This document shows positions 36,408 to 44,999 of a stretch of DNA of 64,000 nucleotides, in pieces; position 1 is the first letter of the stretch, and each line of letters starts with the position of its first letter. The translations under genes and the position numbers were made by a program. Under the pieces are notes generated by a model. That model had not been told where the DNA came from, ran no database searches, and was given only the letters and a program-made list of their open reading frames with translations. The stretch comes from Rhodococcus sp. AW25M09 (GTDB lineage Bacteria > Actinomycetota > Actinomycetes > Mycobacteriales > Mycobacteriaceae). The DNA lies in assembly GCF_000333955.1 (NCBI RefSeq), contig NZ_CAPS01000018.1, positions 16,516 to 80,515 of the forward strand. The letters are read 5' to 3'.

Positions 36408-36946
36408 ACGAGAAGGCGAGCAAGAAGCCCGTAGCCAGCCCCACCGCCGCCATCCCTGCCGTTCTGTTCGCACTCGTCCTCATCGGTGCCGGTGCGGTAC
36501 TCGGGCGAGAAGCGCTGCTGAGGCTCGGTGCACTCGACGGACCGGACTGGGTCGGACCTGCCGCGACTCATCTGGACGGACTCACCGCGCAACAGTGGAT
36601 GTTGCCGGCGGGCATCGCGGCGGTCGTCGTCGGATTCATCCTGGTGTTCGTCGCTATCCGCCCACGCCGACGCACCCACCGCGCCCTCAGCGAGCAGGAC
36701 ATCTGGCTCCGCAAGGGTGACGTGGCCGCCGTTGCGCGCGCCTCCGCCCTCGACAGCGTCGGAGTCGATTCCGCGACGGCAAAGGCCGGCAACAAGAAGG
36801 TCACCGTTGCCGTGTCGACCGTCGTCGGCACCGATACGTCGGCCCTGAAATCCTCACTCGTCACCTCCGTGGACGACGCCCTCCGCCCACTCGCGTCGGC
36901 ACCGAAAGTCCGCACCCGAGTGCGAACGACAGGACCAGCCTCATGA
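36404..36946 (+). CDS. DUF6286-like membrane protein of the Asp23 operon
   Basis: 180 residues after an AAGGGAGAG ribosome site. Two membrane helices (AIPAVLFALVLIGAGAVLG and LPAGIAAVVVGFILVFVAI) are separated by a short external segment, then a basic stretch RPRRRTHR and a C-terminal cytoplasmic domain with Asp23-like strands. It is probably a membrane anchor for the Asp23 proteins. Confidence 0.8.
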   Translation: MNEKASKKPVASPTAAIPAVLFALVLIGAGAVLGREALLRLGALDGPDWVGPAATHLDGLTAQQWMLPAGIAAVVVGFILVFVAIRPRRRTHRALSEQDIWLRKGDVAAVARASALDSVGVDSATAKAGNKKVTVAVSTVVGTDTSALKSSLVTSVDDALRPLASAPKVRTRVRTTGPAS

Positions 36947-37521
36947 AACGCGCCACCGCTTCGGTCGACCGAACCAGTACAGCGGTCGTCGGACTCGCAC
37001 TGATCGCCCTCGGCGGCGGAGCAATCGCGTGGGAGCGCGGCAAGTTCCCCGGCCGTGAACGCATCGACGCCGCCTTCGTCGACACCGCCCTCGACGCCGG
37101 TTGGTGGCCCTGGGCTCTGGCCGCGGCCGCGATCGTCCTCGTTCTCCTCGGACTGCGGTGGCTCCTCGCGCACCTGCCTCGGCGCTCGATCGGCATCGTG
37201 GCATTCGCGTCCACCGCAGATGCCACCGTCGACGGCAGGCTCAGTGTCGATCTGACAACCGCCGCGCGAAGCGCCGCGAAGTCCCTGGCTGCCCACGACG
37301 GTGTCGTCTCGGCAACCGGTCGCTCGGTGTCGGACCGTGGTCAACGGGTCGTCGAGATCACCGCGACCCTCGACCCTGCAGTGACATCGCTCGACACAAT
37401 CTCCACCGCGGCAGCGCAGACACGCGACGACATCGTGACATCGTTGGATGGAACCCCGGCCGCGGTGCGAATCCTGTTGCAATGCGGTACGTCTCGGAAG
37501 CAATCCGCTCGTGTGAGCTGA
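36943..37521 (+). CDS. AmaP-like Asp23 membrane anchor
   Basis: 192 residues. Two helices (AVVGLALIALGGGAIAW and WPWALAAAAIVLVLLGLRWLLAHL) frame a short loop, followed by a cytoplasmic domain (SIGIVAFASTADATVDGRLSVDLTTAARSAAKSLAAHDGVVSATGRS). The topology matches AmaP, which anchors Asp23 in Firmicutes. It is last in the operon and ends 15 bases before a convergent gene. Confidence 0.82.
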   Translation: MKRATASVDRTSTAVVGLALIALGGGAIAWERGKFPGRERIDAAFVDTALDAGWWPWALAAAAIVLVLLGLRWLLAHLPRRSIGIVAFASTADATVDGRLSVDLTTAARSAAKSLAAHDGVVSATGRSVSDRGQRVVEITATLDPAVTSLDTISTAAAQTRDDIVTSLDGTPAAVRILLQCGTSRKQSARVS

Positions 37522-37536
37522 CTGGCGGCCGCACGC

Positions 37537-38496
37537 TCAGGAGAACTCGATCTCCCCGATCAGTCCGTGGTGATCGGATCCCGGTAGATCGATTCTCTCC
37601 AGGGACCGAGCGTGGCCGCTGTTGGTGAGGATGTGGTCTATCCCGACGACAGCGGGTGTGCCTTTGCCGGTGGGATAGGTCGGTATCAGGCCCTCTCCCA
37701 ATTGTGCTGCGGCGTCGGAGTATCCGGCGTCCAGCAGGTTGCGGAACTTCTTGTGCGAATACGTCGTGTTGAAGTCTCCGCTGACGATCACCGGACCGTC
37801 GTCTGATACTGCAGCCACATCGTCTCGGAGCCTGTCCAATTCAGCGGTCCAGATGTCGGCGGGCGTGATGTAGGCGGGTCCGGGGTGCACGGCCAGCAAC
37901 GAAATCGGCTCGAAATCAGGGACCTGGATACGGGTCGCAAGATTCACCGGACCGTATCCACCCAGTTCGCGGCTGTCGGAGATCGGTAGGCGGCTGTAGA
38001 TCCCGGCACCGCCGCCCCCGCCCGCGTCAGGCCGAAGATAGCTGTAGGGGAACAGCCCTTCCATCCCGGCGTCACGCAGTCCCACCACCGCCGCATCGGT
38101 CAATTCCTGAATCGTGACCACGTCGACGGAGTTCTCGCGGGCCTGACCGACCACCACCTCCGGATCTGCCAGTCCCACCATCAGATTTGCCTGCATCACG
38201 CGCAACCGCACACCACCGGAACTCGGGGCGGCATCCGCGACGTAGAGCGGTGCGTAGGACAGCGCGCCTGCCGCCAGCACGACGGCCGAGACTCCAGCCA
38301 GAATCCAGCGCCTGCCGATCAACGCCACGATCGCGCCGAGCACGACAGCGACGAACAGCAACGGAGCGAACGACGCCAGTGCGATCAGCACATTGACCTC
38401 GGTGTCGGTGTAGAAGACCCCCAGCGCCACAAGCCCGGTGAGAATTCCGAGAATGGCGATCGCGCCGGTGAGTATCCGTACCCAGGTTCGCTGCAT
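37537..38496 (-). CDS. Endonuclease/exonuclease/phosphatase family membrane protein
   Basis: 319 residues. Three N-terminal membrane helices (about 7-95) precede an EEP domain with RVMQANLMVG, VTIQELTD (metal Glu), VHPGPAY, VSGDFNTTYSH and the terminal SDHHGLIGEIEF. The catalytic domain is outside the membrane if topology is as predicted. Family members cleave nucleic acids, lipids or phosphoesters. It is probably followed in transcription by nothing, as it meets the Asp23 operon. Confidence 0.88.
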   Translation of the reverse strand: MQRTWVRILTGAIAILGILTGLVALGVFYTDTEVNVLIALASFAPLLFVAVVLGAIVALIGRRWILAGVSAVVLAAGALSYAPLYVADAAPSSGGVRLRVMQANLMVGLADPEVVVGQARENSVDVVTIQELTDAAVVGLRDAGMEGLFPYSYLRPDAGGGGGAGIYSRLPISDSRELGGYGPVNLATRIQVPDFEPISLLAVHPGPAYITPADIWTAELDRLRDDVAAVSDDGPVIVSGDFNTTYSHKKFRNLLDAGYSDAAAQLGEGLIPTYPTGKGTPAVVGIDHILTNSGHARSLERIDLPGSDHHGLIGEIEFS

Positions 38497-38511
38497 AGGT
38501 CTTCAGGGTAG

Positions 38512-39810
38512 CTACACCCGCACGCCGATGGTCAGTGCCCGGATCGTCGTCCAGGTCATCGACACCAGGCCGCGGAGTGCAGCAAACGAGAAAGCAGTGG
38601 ACCACACCGTTCGCGTCGAGGGTTCGGGCACCGCTACGCCGGCGAAGCGATCTGCCAACCAGTCCAGCGTCAGCGGCGCACAGAGCGGATGCAACGACAG
38701 GTGTTCACTCAACCGATCTCGGAGATAGGTCACGTGCGCGCCGGCGTCGTTGTACCGATCGACCTGTCCGTCGACGTCGTCTATGGCAATGATTTGATCG
38801 TGCACCGACTGGACGACCAACAGCGGCACCGTCGGGGCCGTGCGACCGGGCTGGATGTCCTGGAAAATCTGCACGATCTCGGGTAGAGCCAGCAGATCGG
38901 CCAGCGGAACGTCGATGTAGTCGTCCAGATCGTGCCGCGCCAACCGGATGACAGCTCGAACGGTCGTCATCGACTCTGCGGAATCGAAAATGCGCATTCC
39001 GTCCTCGTTGACGTACTGGCGAACGATCCGGTCCAGTTCGGGATAAGTACGCCGCAGACCGGCCACCACCAGCAGAGGCAGCGCTGCGTGCAGCGTCGCG
39101 TTCAGCCGGGTGAACGCCGAACCCGGATCTCCGACGGGCGAGCCGAGCGCGGCACCGACCAATTCGATCTCCGGCGCGTACTCCGGAGCCATCTCCGCTG
39201 CCCAGGACGTCGCGAGCCCGCCGCCCGAGTAGCCCCACAGAGCGACGGGCGTGCTCTCGTGCAACGCCAGTGGCTCGAACGACAACACCGCGCGAATGGC
39301 GTCGAGCGTGCAGAACCCGGGCTCCTTCGGCGCACCCCAGTGTCCCTCGGGTCCCTCGTGATCGGGGATCGAGATGGTCCACCCGCGCCGAAGGGCGTGC
39401 AGAACCAGTAGGAACTCGAACTGCGGAACCGCGCCGAACGCCCGCGAGCCACGGCGAAGCGCGTAGGACGGAAAACAGGAGGACGCGACACCGTCTATCG
39501 CACACTGATAGGAGAGCAGTACCGGCTCGGCGTTCTGCGGCCGCAGCACAGTCGTGACGCTGGCCTGCGCAAGCCCATCGAGATCCACGGTGCGGTACAG
39601 AAGCTGCCACGCATCGACTCGCTGCCGAACGCGACCGAGCATCGCGACCTCGACCGGCCTTACCTTGAGAATCGTCCCCGGCCGAGCCGCGTCGTACCCT
39701 TCGGGTGCGGAATAGAACGGGTCGTCTTCGGGCCTGGTCGCGTCGTTCCGGCTCGATACATATTCCACCGGCCAGGGCTGTTCTTCCCCCAGTGATCTGT
39801 CGACGCTCAT
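38512..39810 (-). CDS. Secretory-lipase (LIP) family alpha/beta hydrolase
   Basis: 432 residues. Catalytic serine in ALWGYSGGGLATSWAAEMAPEYAPE, with TVPLLVVQSVHDQIIAIDDVD and LSEHLSLHPLCAP supplying the likely Asp and His. This is the LIP family common in actinobacteria. No signal peptide is visible at the N-terminus (MSVDRSLGEEQPWPVEY), so it may be cytoplasmic. It is 15 bases upstream of the EEP gene on the same strand. Confidence 0.86.
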   Translation of the reverse strand: MSVDRSLGEEQPWPVEYVSSRNDATRPEDDPFYSAPEGYDAARPGTILKVRPVEVAMLGRVRQRVDAWQLLYRTVDLDGLAQASVTTVLRPQNAEPVLLSYQCAIDGVASSCFPSYALRRGSRAFGAVPQFEFLLVLHALRRGWTISIPDHEGPEGHWGAPKEPGFCTLDAIRAVLSFEPLALHESTPVALWGYSGGGLATSWAAEMAPEYAPEIELVGAALGSPVGDPGSAFTRLNATLHAALPLLVVAGLRRTYPELDRIVRQYVNEDGMRIFDSAESMTTVRAVIRLARHDLDDYIDVPLADLLALPEIVQIFQDIQPGRTAPTVPLLVVQSVHDQIIAIDDVDGQVDRYNDAGAHVTYLRDRLSEHLSLHPLCAPLTLDWLADRFAGVAVPEPSTRTVWSTAFSFAALRGLVSMTWTTIRALTIGVRV

Positions 39811-39871
39811 ATCTCCACCGCTTCTTGTCCGAGCCTTTTCGTCACACTAACTTGCCCTGACCGCCCCCATT

Positions 39872-41128
39872 TCACGCAGCCTGCCGCCAGTTGGTGATCA
39901 AGACATCGGTCGCGTAGCTCAGGTCGAGACCTTCTCCGCCCCAGTTCGGGATGATGGCGTCGGGCTCGATGTCGTTGCATTTTCGCCGAAGATCCTCTGC
40001 ATCACCGGATACCGCGGGTGCATGCAGAATCTCGGTACCCGAAGGGTGACGAAACACGAAGCGTTGGCCGCCAAGGGCTTCGATGAAGAAGTACCCGTCG
40101 TGCAGCGCTCGATGATGTTCACCGCACAGCAGGATCAGGTTGTCGAGTGACGTTTCGCCACCACGGGAGTAGTACGTGACGTGATGCGAATGCAGAAAGC
40201 GCGTGCGGCCGCATCCGGGCGCAGCGCAACACCGATCTCTGATGATCAGCTGCCGCATTTGAGTTCGGCTCGGGTTCCTGGACTTGGCACTCCATCGCAC
40301 AGTCCTACCGAGACGGCCGTGACCGACCGTCCGCATCACTGCGGAACACGGCACCTGAGCCAGTGTCTCGTCGTCCAGCCCCGGTCCGTCGTCGAAGTGG
40401 GCGTGATCGCGGCCCGCCTCTTCACTGTCACCGATGTGCACCAGTACCTCAGCGGCAGGTGAAACCACCGGAGAAGCCACGGCATCGCACACCATCTCTG
40501 CCATCGCGATCAGTGCCGGCACCGGATTTGTGGGAGCCGGAGCCGCGCGGTCGCCCTCCGCTTCGTCCTCGGTGCGAGTGCGCTCGTACTCCGCCCTGGT
40601 CAGCGCGGCCAGGAATCGTTTGCCGTCCTCGGGTCGGAATCGTGCACTGACCACGAGGGAACCGTCGTCTTCATCCCAGCGCCATCGCCCCACGCACGGA
40701 TCGGCGTCCACACCGTTTCGCCTACTCGGTCGCATCGCCTTCTTCAGTCCACGGCACAGGCGCTCGATATGTGCCGCGGGTGCGTCGAGTGCCTTCTGCA
40801 GCAATGACGCCTCGTTCTCGGCCGTAGCCACCCGAGTCATCGCCCGCACCTTGGAGTACGAGACCGTGCCGCTCAGGTAGGCCGAGGTGATCAGCGGCAA
40901 CTCCCGCATCGCTTTGGCCACCCGCACCTGCTCACGGGCCGTGTGCAGATCGACTCCCGCGCGCCAGGACAGCCAGTGCGCACAGGACCGCACCTCCCAG
41001 CCTGCCCACCCGCGTCGCACGTCGAACTCGCCCACCAGGATCAGATACTGCGCTGACGCGGCAGCGATCTGACCGGCCAGAGCACAGATCTCGGTTTCGA
41101 TATCTCGCGTCTCGGTCCTGTCGATCAT
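39872..41128 (-). CDS. DUF222-HNH endonuclease (13E12 repeat family)
   Basis: 418 residues from ATG 41128. An N-terminal helical DUF222 domain (LAGQIAAASAQYLILVGEFDVR, then REQVRVAKAMRELP) is followed by an HNH module: CCAAPGCGRTRFLHSHHVTYYSRGGETSLDNLILLCGEHHRALHDG. This is the 13E12-type family present in many copies in mycobacteria and relatives. A near-perfect LexA box lies 18 bases upstream, so SOS induction is expected. The cellular role is undefined. Confidence 0.88.
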   Translation of the reverse strand: MIDRTETRDIETEICALAGQIAAASAQYLILVGEFDVRRGWAGWEVRSCAHWLSWRAGVDLHTAREQVRVAKAMRELPLITSAYLSGTVSYSKVRAMTRVATAENEASLLQKALDAPAAHIERLCRGLKKAMRPSRRNGVDADPCVGRWRWDEDDGSLVVSARFRPEDGKRFLAALTRAEYERTRTEDEAEGDRAAPAPTNPVPALIAMAEMVCDAVASPVVSPAAEVLVHIGDSEEAGRDHAHFDDGPGLDDETLAQVPCSAVMRTVGHGRLGRTVRWSAKSRNPSRTQMRQLIIRDRCCAAPGCGRTRFLHSHHVTYYSRGGETSLDNLILLCGEHHRALHDGYFFIEALGGQRFVFRHPSGTEILHAPAVSGDAEDLRRKCNDIEPDAIIPNWGGEGLDLSYATDVLITNWRQAA

Positions 41129-41145
41129 GAACGCCCCCCGGCTCA

Positions 41146-41161
41146 TCGAATGTGTGTTCGA
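41146..41161. promoter_or_regulatory. LexA (SOS) box of the HNH gene
   Basis: TCGAAT-GTGT-GTTCGA matches the mycobacterial SOS box TCGAAC-N4-GTTCGA at 15 of 16 positions counting the free spacer. It lies just upstream of the DUF222-HNH start. The remaining gap to 41366 shows no other clear element. Confidence 0.75.
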
Positions 41162-41366
41162 CAAATGTACGACGGGCCACCGACAAGAACTCCGAAGCGG
41201 AGGCGATCCGTCCCCGCGGGGACGTGATCGGACCACATTTCCTCACCGATGGGCCGATACTGACACCAGACGCCGTTCTCGAGCGATGGGTAGTGCAGCC
41301 GTGAACAGACACCGATCAGTGGAGCCACCGACCGGCGACACACATCCAGTACTGGGTGGGTAGCGA

Positions 41367-42599
41367 ATGCCTCACATGGCCGACGACCCCAATACTCTCG
41401 TGCGCTTTCGTAGTCCACTGCGCAGCACGTGGTTGACGTCGTTGTTCGGCGCTGTACTGCTGGTTGCGTTGCCGATCGTCATCATTACGGGCCTGCTCTC
41501 GTACATTGCGTACGGACCACAGTTCGGTCAGGCCAGGCCGGGGGCCGTCGGGTGGCTGCGATTGCCGTTCTTCGACTGGCCGACCGACCCCGCCTGGCTC
41601 TACCAGCTCACTCAGGGCCTGCACGTGGGGTTGGGGCTGATCATCGTGCCGCTCGTCATCGCAAAACTGTGGTCGGTGATGCCCAAGCTCGCCGAACTAC
41701 CACCCGTCCGATCGCCGGCGCACGCACTCGAACGCCTGTCCCTGCTCGCGCTTGTCGGCGGACTGCTGTTCGAGATCGTCACCGGCGTCCTCAACATTCA
41801 GTACGACTACGTCTTCGGTTTCGACTTCTACGCCGCCCACTACTTCGGGGCCTGGGTGTTCATCGCGGGATTCCTCGTACACCTCGGCCTCAAGGTTCCG
41901 CTGATGTGGCGAACTTTGCGGTCGGAGTCGTTGATGGACGTGCTACGCACACGCAACGAGGCTGCGAACGACACACCGCCGGCAACCATGAGCCGGCGTG
42001 GTGCCATCGGATTGGTGGCCGCCGGAATGGGTTTCGTCGCCGTACTGACGCTCGGCCAGACGCTCGGTGGAGTTCTGCGCAAGGCAGCAATTCTGCTTCC
42101 ACGAGGGCGCTCCTACGGCGACGGCCCCAACGACTTCCAGGTCAACCGAACGGCCGAGGCCGCGGGAATCACCGAGGCGCAAACCGGTGCCGACTGGCAG
42201 CTGACGATCAGCAGCGCAGCCGACGACGCCGTTCCGGTGGTGCTGTCCCGAGGCAGGCTGATGTCGATGCCGCAGCGTACTGCGGAACTTCCGATCGCCT
42301 GCGTCGAAGGATGGTCGACGACTCAGACCTGGACCGGCGTGCCGCTGGCCGAACTCGCCGCCCTTGCCGGCGTGCCCGCGCCGCGCTCGGCCGAGGTGAC
42401 CTCGCTCGAACAGAACGGTGCGTTCACGCGCGCGGTACTGCAGGGGAATCAAGCGGCCCATCCGGACTCGCTGCTGGCGTTGACGGTCAACGGGGTCGAC
42501 CTCTCGCTCGATCACGGGTATCCAGCGCGGGTGATCGTGCCGGCGCTGCCGGGCGTACACAACACCAAATGGGTTGCGAGCATCGTCTTCCGTTCCTGA
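41367..42599 (+). CDS. Cytochrome b561-like membrane domain fused to a molybdopterin (sulfite oxidase-like) domain
   Basis: 410 residues. Residues 25-190 hold four or five membrane helices with histidines (LHVGLG, YFGAWVFIAGFLVHLGLK) typical of b561/FdnI-type heme helices. After a twin-arginine-like MSRRGAIGLVAAG segment comes a molybdopterin domain with the Moco-ligand Cys in PIACVEGWSTTQTWTGVPLAELAALAGV and PGVHNTKWVASI. This is a membrane-bound oxidoreductase. The substrate is unknown; sulfite or methionine-sulfoxide chemistry is possible. Confidence 0.85.
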   Translation: MPHMADDPNTLVRFRSPLRSTWLTSLFGAVLLVALPIVIITGLLSYIAYGPQFGQARPGAVGWLRLPFFDWPTDPAWLYQLTQGLHVGLGLIIVPLVIAKLWSVMPKLAELPPVRSPAHALERLSLLALVGGLLFEIVTGVLNIQYDYVFGFDFYAAHYFGAWVFIAGFLVHLGLKVPLMWRTLRSESLMDVLRTRNEAANDTPPATMSRRGAIGLVAAGMGFVAVLTLGQTLGGVLRKAAILLPRGRSYGDGPNDFQVNRTAEAAGITEAQTGADWQLTISSAADDAVPVVLSRGRLMSMPQRTAELPIACVEGWSTTQTWTGVPLAELAALAGVPAPRSAEVTSLEQNGAFTRAVLQGNQAAHPDSLLALTVNGVDLSLDHGYPARVIVPALPGVHNTKWVASIVFRS

Positions 42600-42863
42600 C
42601 CTAGCCGTGCCCGTCTCGCCCCAGGCTGGGGCTCCGTAGCCGTCACGAAATGCTTGCTGTTCGGCCTCGGGTCTCCCCGCCATCACGTGAATTCCCCAGT
42701 CAGCAGCAGGATCTCCCCAGAACGCGCGATCGTGGTCGAGAACTCCGACGATCCGCAGTGATGCTTCGTCGAGGATCAGGTTGGGGATGAACAGGTCGCC
42801 GTGCAGCATGCGCGGTTCGGCCACCCGGTCCAGAAGATCACTCGCGTGCCTGCGCGTCGTCAG
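42600..42863 (-). pseudogene. Phosphotransferase (APH-like) remnant
   Basis: About 88 codons retain the kinase catalytic core: MLHGDLFIPNLILD (Brenner motif) and VGVLDHDRAFWGDPAADWGIHVMAG, which supplies the metal Asp. Upstream an in-frame TGA (42864-42866) cuts it off, and no N-terminal lobe is present. Downstream the frame runs antisense through the Moco gene without a normal end. A fragment of an aminoglycoside/fructosamine-type phosphotransferase gene is the simplest reading. Confidence 0.7.
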
Positions 42864-42894
42864 TCACGTTAGCCAGAGTACCGATATGGTCGCG

Positions 42895-43344
42895 CTATCG
42901 CCGCTGAGCTGCTTCCAACTGCGATCGCAACGTGGACTCGGTATGCCGGATGGCCTGCCCGACGACGGGTTCGACGACGGCCCCGAGGAGCTTGCCCGCG
43001 ATACCACCGGGCAGGCTGTAGCGGAAGATGACGTCGAGGCGGGTCTGCCCCTCGTCGAGGTCGACGAAAGACCAGGTGGAGGAGTTGGACAGGCCCTCGA
43101 CCGATTCGAGCGTCAGCCGCTCGTCGGGGACCCATTCGGTCACGTGCACGACGGAGGTAAGCGCCTTCGGGCCGATCTGCATGGTCGCGTCGTACGTGGC
43201 ACCGAGACCGGACGTGATCTCGCCTCTCGGCTCGAACCGGGTGATTCCGAACATCCACTGCGGCACGTTCCGGTAGTCGTCGAGATAGGCGAAAGCTGCC
43301 TCACGACTGGTCGACGCGATCGCCGAACGATTGATCTCACGCAT
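42895..43344 (-). CDS. SRPBCC (START-like) ligand-binding protein
   Basis: 149 residues with the SRPBCC layout: an N-terminal strand, AIASTSREAAFAYLDDYRNVPQWMFGITRFEP, a central sheet, SSTWSFVDLDEGQTRLDVIFRYSLPGG and a long C-terminal helix VGQAIRHTESTLRSQLEAAQ. It would bind a hydrophobic ligand. No enzymatic residues are recognisable. It stands alone. Confidence 0.85.
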   Translation of the reverse strand: MREINRSAIASTSREAAFAYLDDYRNVPQWMFGITRFEPRGEITSGLGATYDATMQIGPKALTSVVHVTEWVPDERLTLESVEGLSNSSTWSFVDLDEGQTRLDVIFRYSLPGGIAGKLLGAVVEPVVGQAIRHTESTLRSQLEAAQRR

Positions 43345-43397
43345 ATCGCCGACTGTAGTACACGCTACGGCGTGTTACACACACTTTGCCCGACGGA

Positions 43398-44351
43398 CTA
43401 CCGCCGAACGTAGCCCAGCTGCTTATCGACGACGTTGACCAGTGACGATCCGGCCAGATATCGGTGCAGGTTGCCCTCGAACAGCTGCCACAGGCGCTCG
43501 GCGAAGTCGTCGGCGTCGCCTGCCAGATGTGCGGTCAAGATGACGTTCTCCATGTCCCACAGCGGGCTCGTGTCCGGCAACGGCTCGACCTCGAAGACAT
43601 CGAGCACGGCCCAACCGATCGCCCCGGACGCCAATGCCGCACACAGCGCTTTCTCGTCGACGACGGGACCGCGTGAGATATTGACCAGGCCCGCATAGGA
43701 ACGCATGGCCTCGAGCACTTCGGCATCGACGAGTCCTCGAGTGCTGTCGGTCAACGGCGCAGCCAGCACGACGACGTCGTATTCTCCTGCATACGAGGAT
43801 AATTGGCCTACATCCAGAATTCGATCGAACTCGGCATCGCCTGGGCGCTCGGACGTTGCCGAGGCATCGACGCGCATACCGAGTGCTCCGAGTACCCGAC
43901 CGATCTCACGTCCGATGGAGCCTGGTCCGACGACAAGCGCGCGGCGGCCCTGAATTCCGCTGGTCCCTCGATGCTCCCAGACACGATCGCGCTGTCGACG
44001 GATTGCCTGGGGCAGCTTCTTGACCGACGCCAGAACTCCAGCGGCGACGTATTCGGCTATCGCACGGTCGAGGATGCCACCGGAGTTGGTCAGCAGCCAC
44101 GGGCCCTCGCGTAGAGCGGGATCCAACAGCCGATCGACTCCTGCGCTCGATGCGTGAATCCATCGAAGGTTCGTGGCATTCGGCCACACGGCCTGCAGAT
44201 CGACGGTCTCGAACGTCCGAAACAGCAGCACCTCCGCCCACGAGACCGCATCGGCGAGTTCAGCGATCACGCAGCCCCTGAAGTGAGCTCCTTCGATCGA
44301 GGGAAAGGACATTCGATCCGAATCACTCTCGACCACAAGCACGTTCACCAT
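43398..44351 (-). CDS. D-2-hydroxyacid dehydrogenase
   Basis: 317 residues from ATG 44351. The NAD motif VVGPGSIGREIGRVLGALG and the catalytic set are visible: Arg in NISRGPVVDEKAL, Glu in LDVFEVEPLPDTSPLW and His in ILTAHLAGD. The substrate is not evident. Family members act on glyoxylate, hydroxypyruvate or phosphoglycerate, but the ACT domain of SerA is absent. It diverges from the acetyltransferase. Confidence 0.88.
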   Translation of the reverse strand: MVNVLVVESDSDRMSFPSIEGAHFRGCVIAELADAVSWAEVLLFRTFETVDLQAVWPNATNLRWIHASSAGVDRLLDPALREGPWLLTNSGGILDRAIAEYVAAGVLASVKKLPQAIRRQRDRVWEHRGTSGIQGRRALVVGPGSIGREIGRVLGALGMRVDASATSERPGDAEFDRILDVGQLSSYAGEYDVVVLAAPLTDSTRGLVDAEVLEAMRSYAGLVNISRGPVVDEKALCAALASGAIGWAVLDVFEVEPLPDTSPLWDMENVILTAHLAGDADDFAERLWQLFEGNLHRYLAGSSLVNVVDKQLGYVRR

Positions 44352-44438
44352 GGGGGCTATCCTCGCCTCTTCGCCGATACCATGTCGAAACAATACTCGA
44401 TCTGTTCGAGAAGCCGACCGATCGGTAGTGTCTGCTCC

Positions 44439-44999
44439 ATGGGCGAGAATCGGGATCGGATGCTTCGGGGCGAGCTCTACCGGGACAGCGATCCAGACCT
44501 GGTCGCGTCTCGGGTGTCGTGCGGAAAGCTGCTCGACCGGTTCAATGCCACCGCGGCAGACCAGAACGCAGAGCGCAGAGCGATACTCGGGCAGTTGCTC
44601 GGATCCATCGGAGCTGATTCGTGGATCATGCCGCGATTCCAATGCGATTACGGCACATACATTTCCATCGGTTCGAACACTTTCCTCAACTACGACGCGA
44701 TCCTGCTGGACTGCGCACCCATCACCATCGGGGACGACGTTTCGATCGGCCCACGCACACAACTACTGACGGCTCTGCATCCCATGGAAGATCACGAGGC
44801 CCGCCGAACTCGCTGGGAGAGTGCGCTTCCTATCACCATCGGTGACAACGTCTGGCTGGGCGGCGGCGTCATCGTCTGCCCGGGGGTCACCATCGGCGAG
44901 AACTCGGTGATCGGCGCGGGGAGCGTCGTCACTCGCGACGTACCGTCGCACACCTTCGCCGCCGGTAACCCGTGTCGGGCAATTCGCGCCCTACCGTGA
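44439..44999 (+). CDS. Sugar O-acetyltransferase (LacA/Maa type)
   Basis: 186 residues from ATG 44439. An N-terminal MLRGELYRDSDPDL (maltose-acetyltransferase motif) is followed by left-handed beta-helix hexapeptides: ISIGSNTFLNYDAILLDCAPITIGDDVSIGP, LTALHPMEDHEAR with the catalytic His, ITIGDNVWLGGGVIVCPGVTIGENSVIGAGSVVT and GNPCRAIR. It acetylates a sugar hydroxyl using acetyl-CoA. Its 3' end overlaps the convergent permease by nine bases. Confidence 0.92.
   Translation: MGENRDRMLRGELYRDSDPDLVASRVSCGKLLDRFNATAADQNAERRAILGQLLGSIGADSWIMPRFQCDYGTYISIGSNTFLNYDAILLDCAPITIGDDVSIGPRTQLLTALHPMEDHEARRTRWESALPITIGDNVWLGGGVIVCPGVTIGENSVIGAGSVVTRDVPSHTFAAGNPCRAIRALP

Noticed and set aside
41129..41366. 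Small gene in the gap between HNH and the Moco gene
   Set aside because: No frame with a ribosome site and coding character; only the SOS box is clear.
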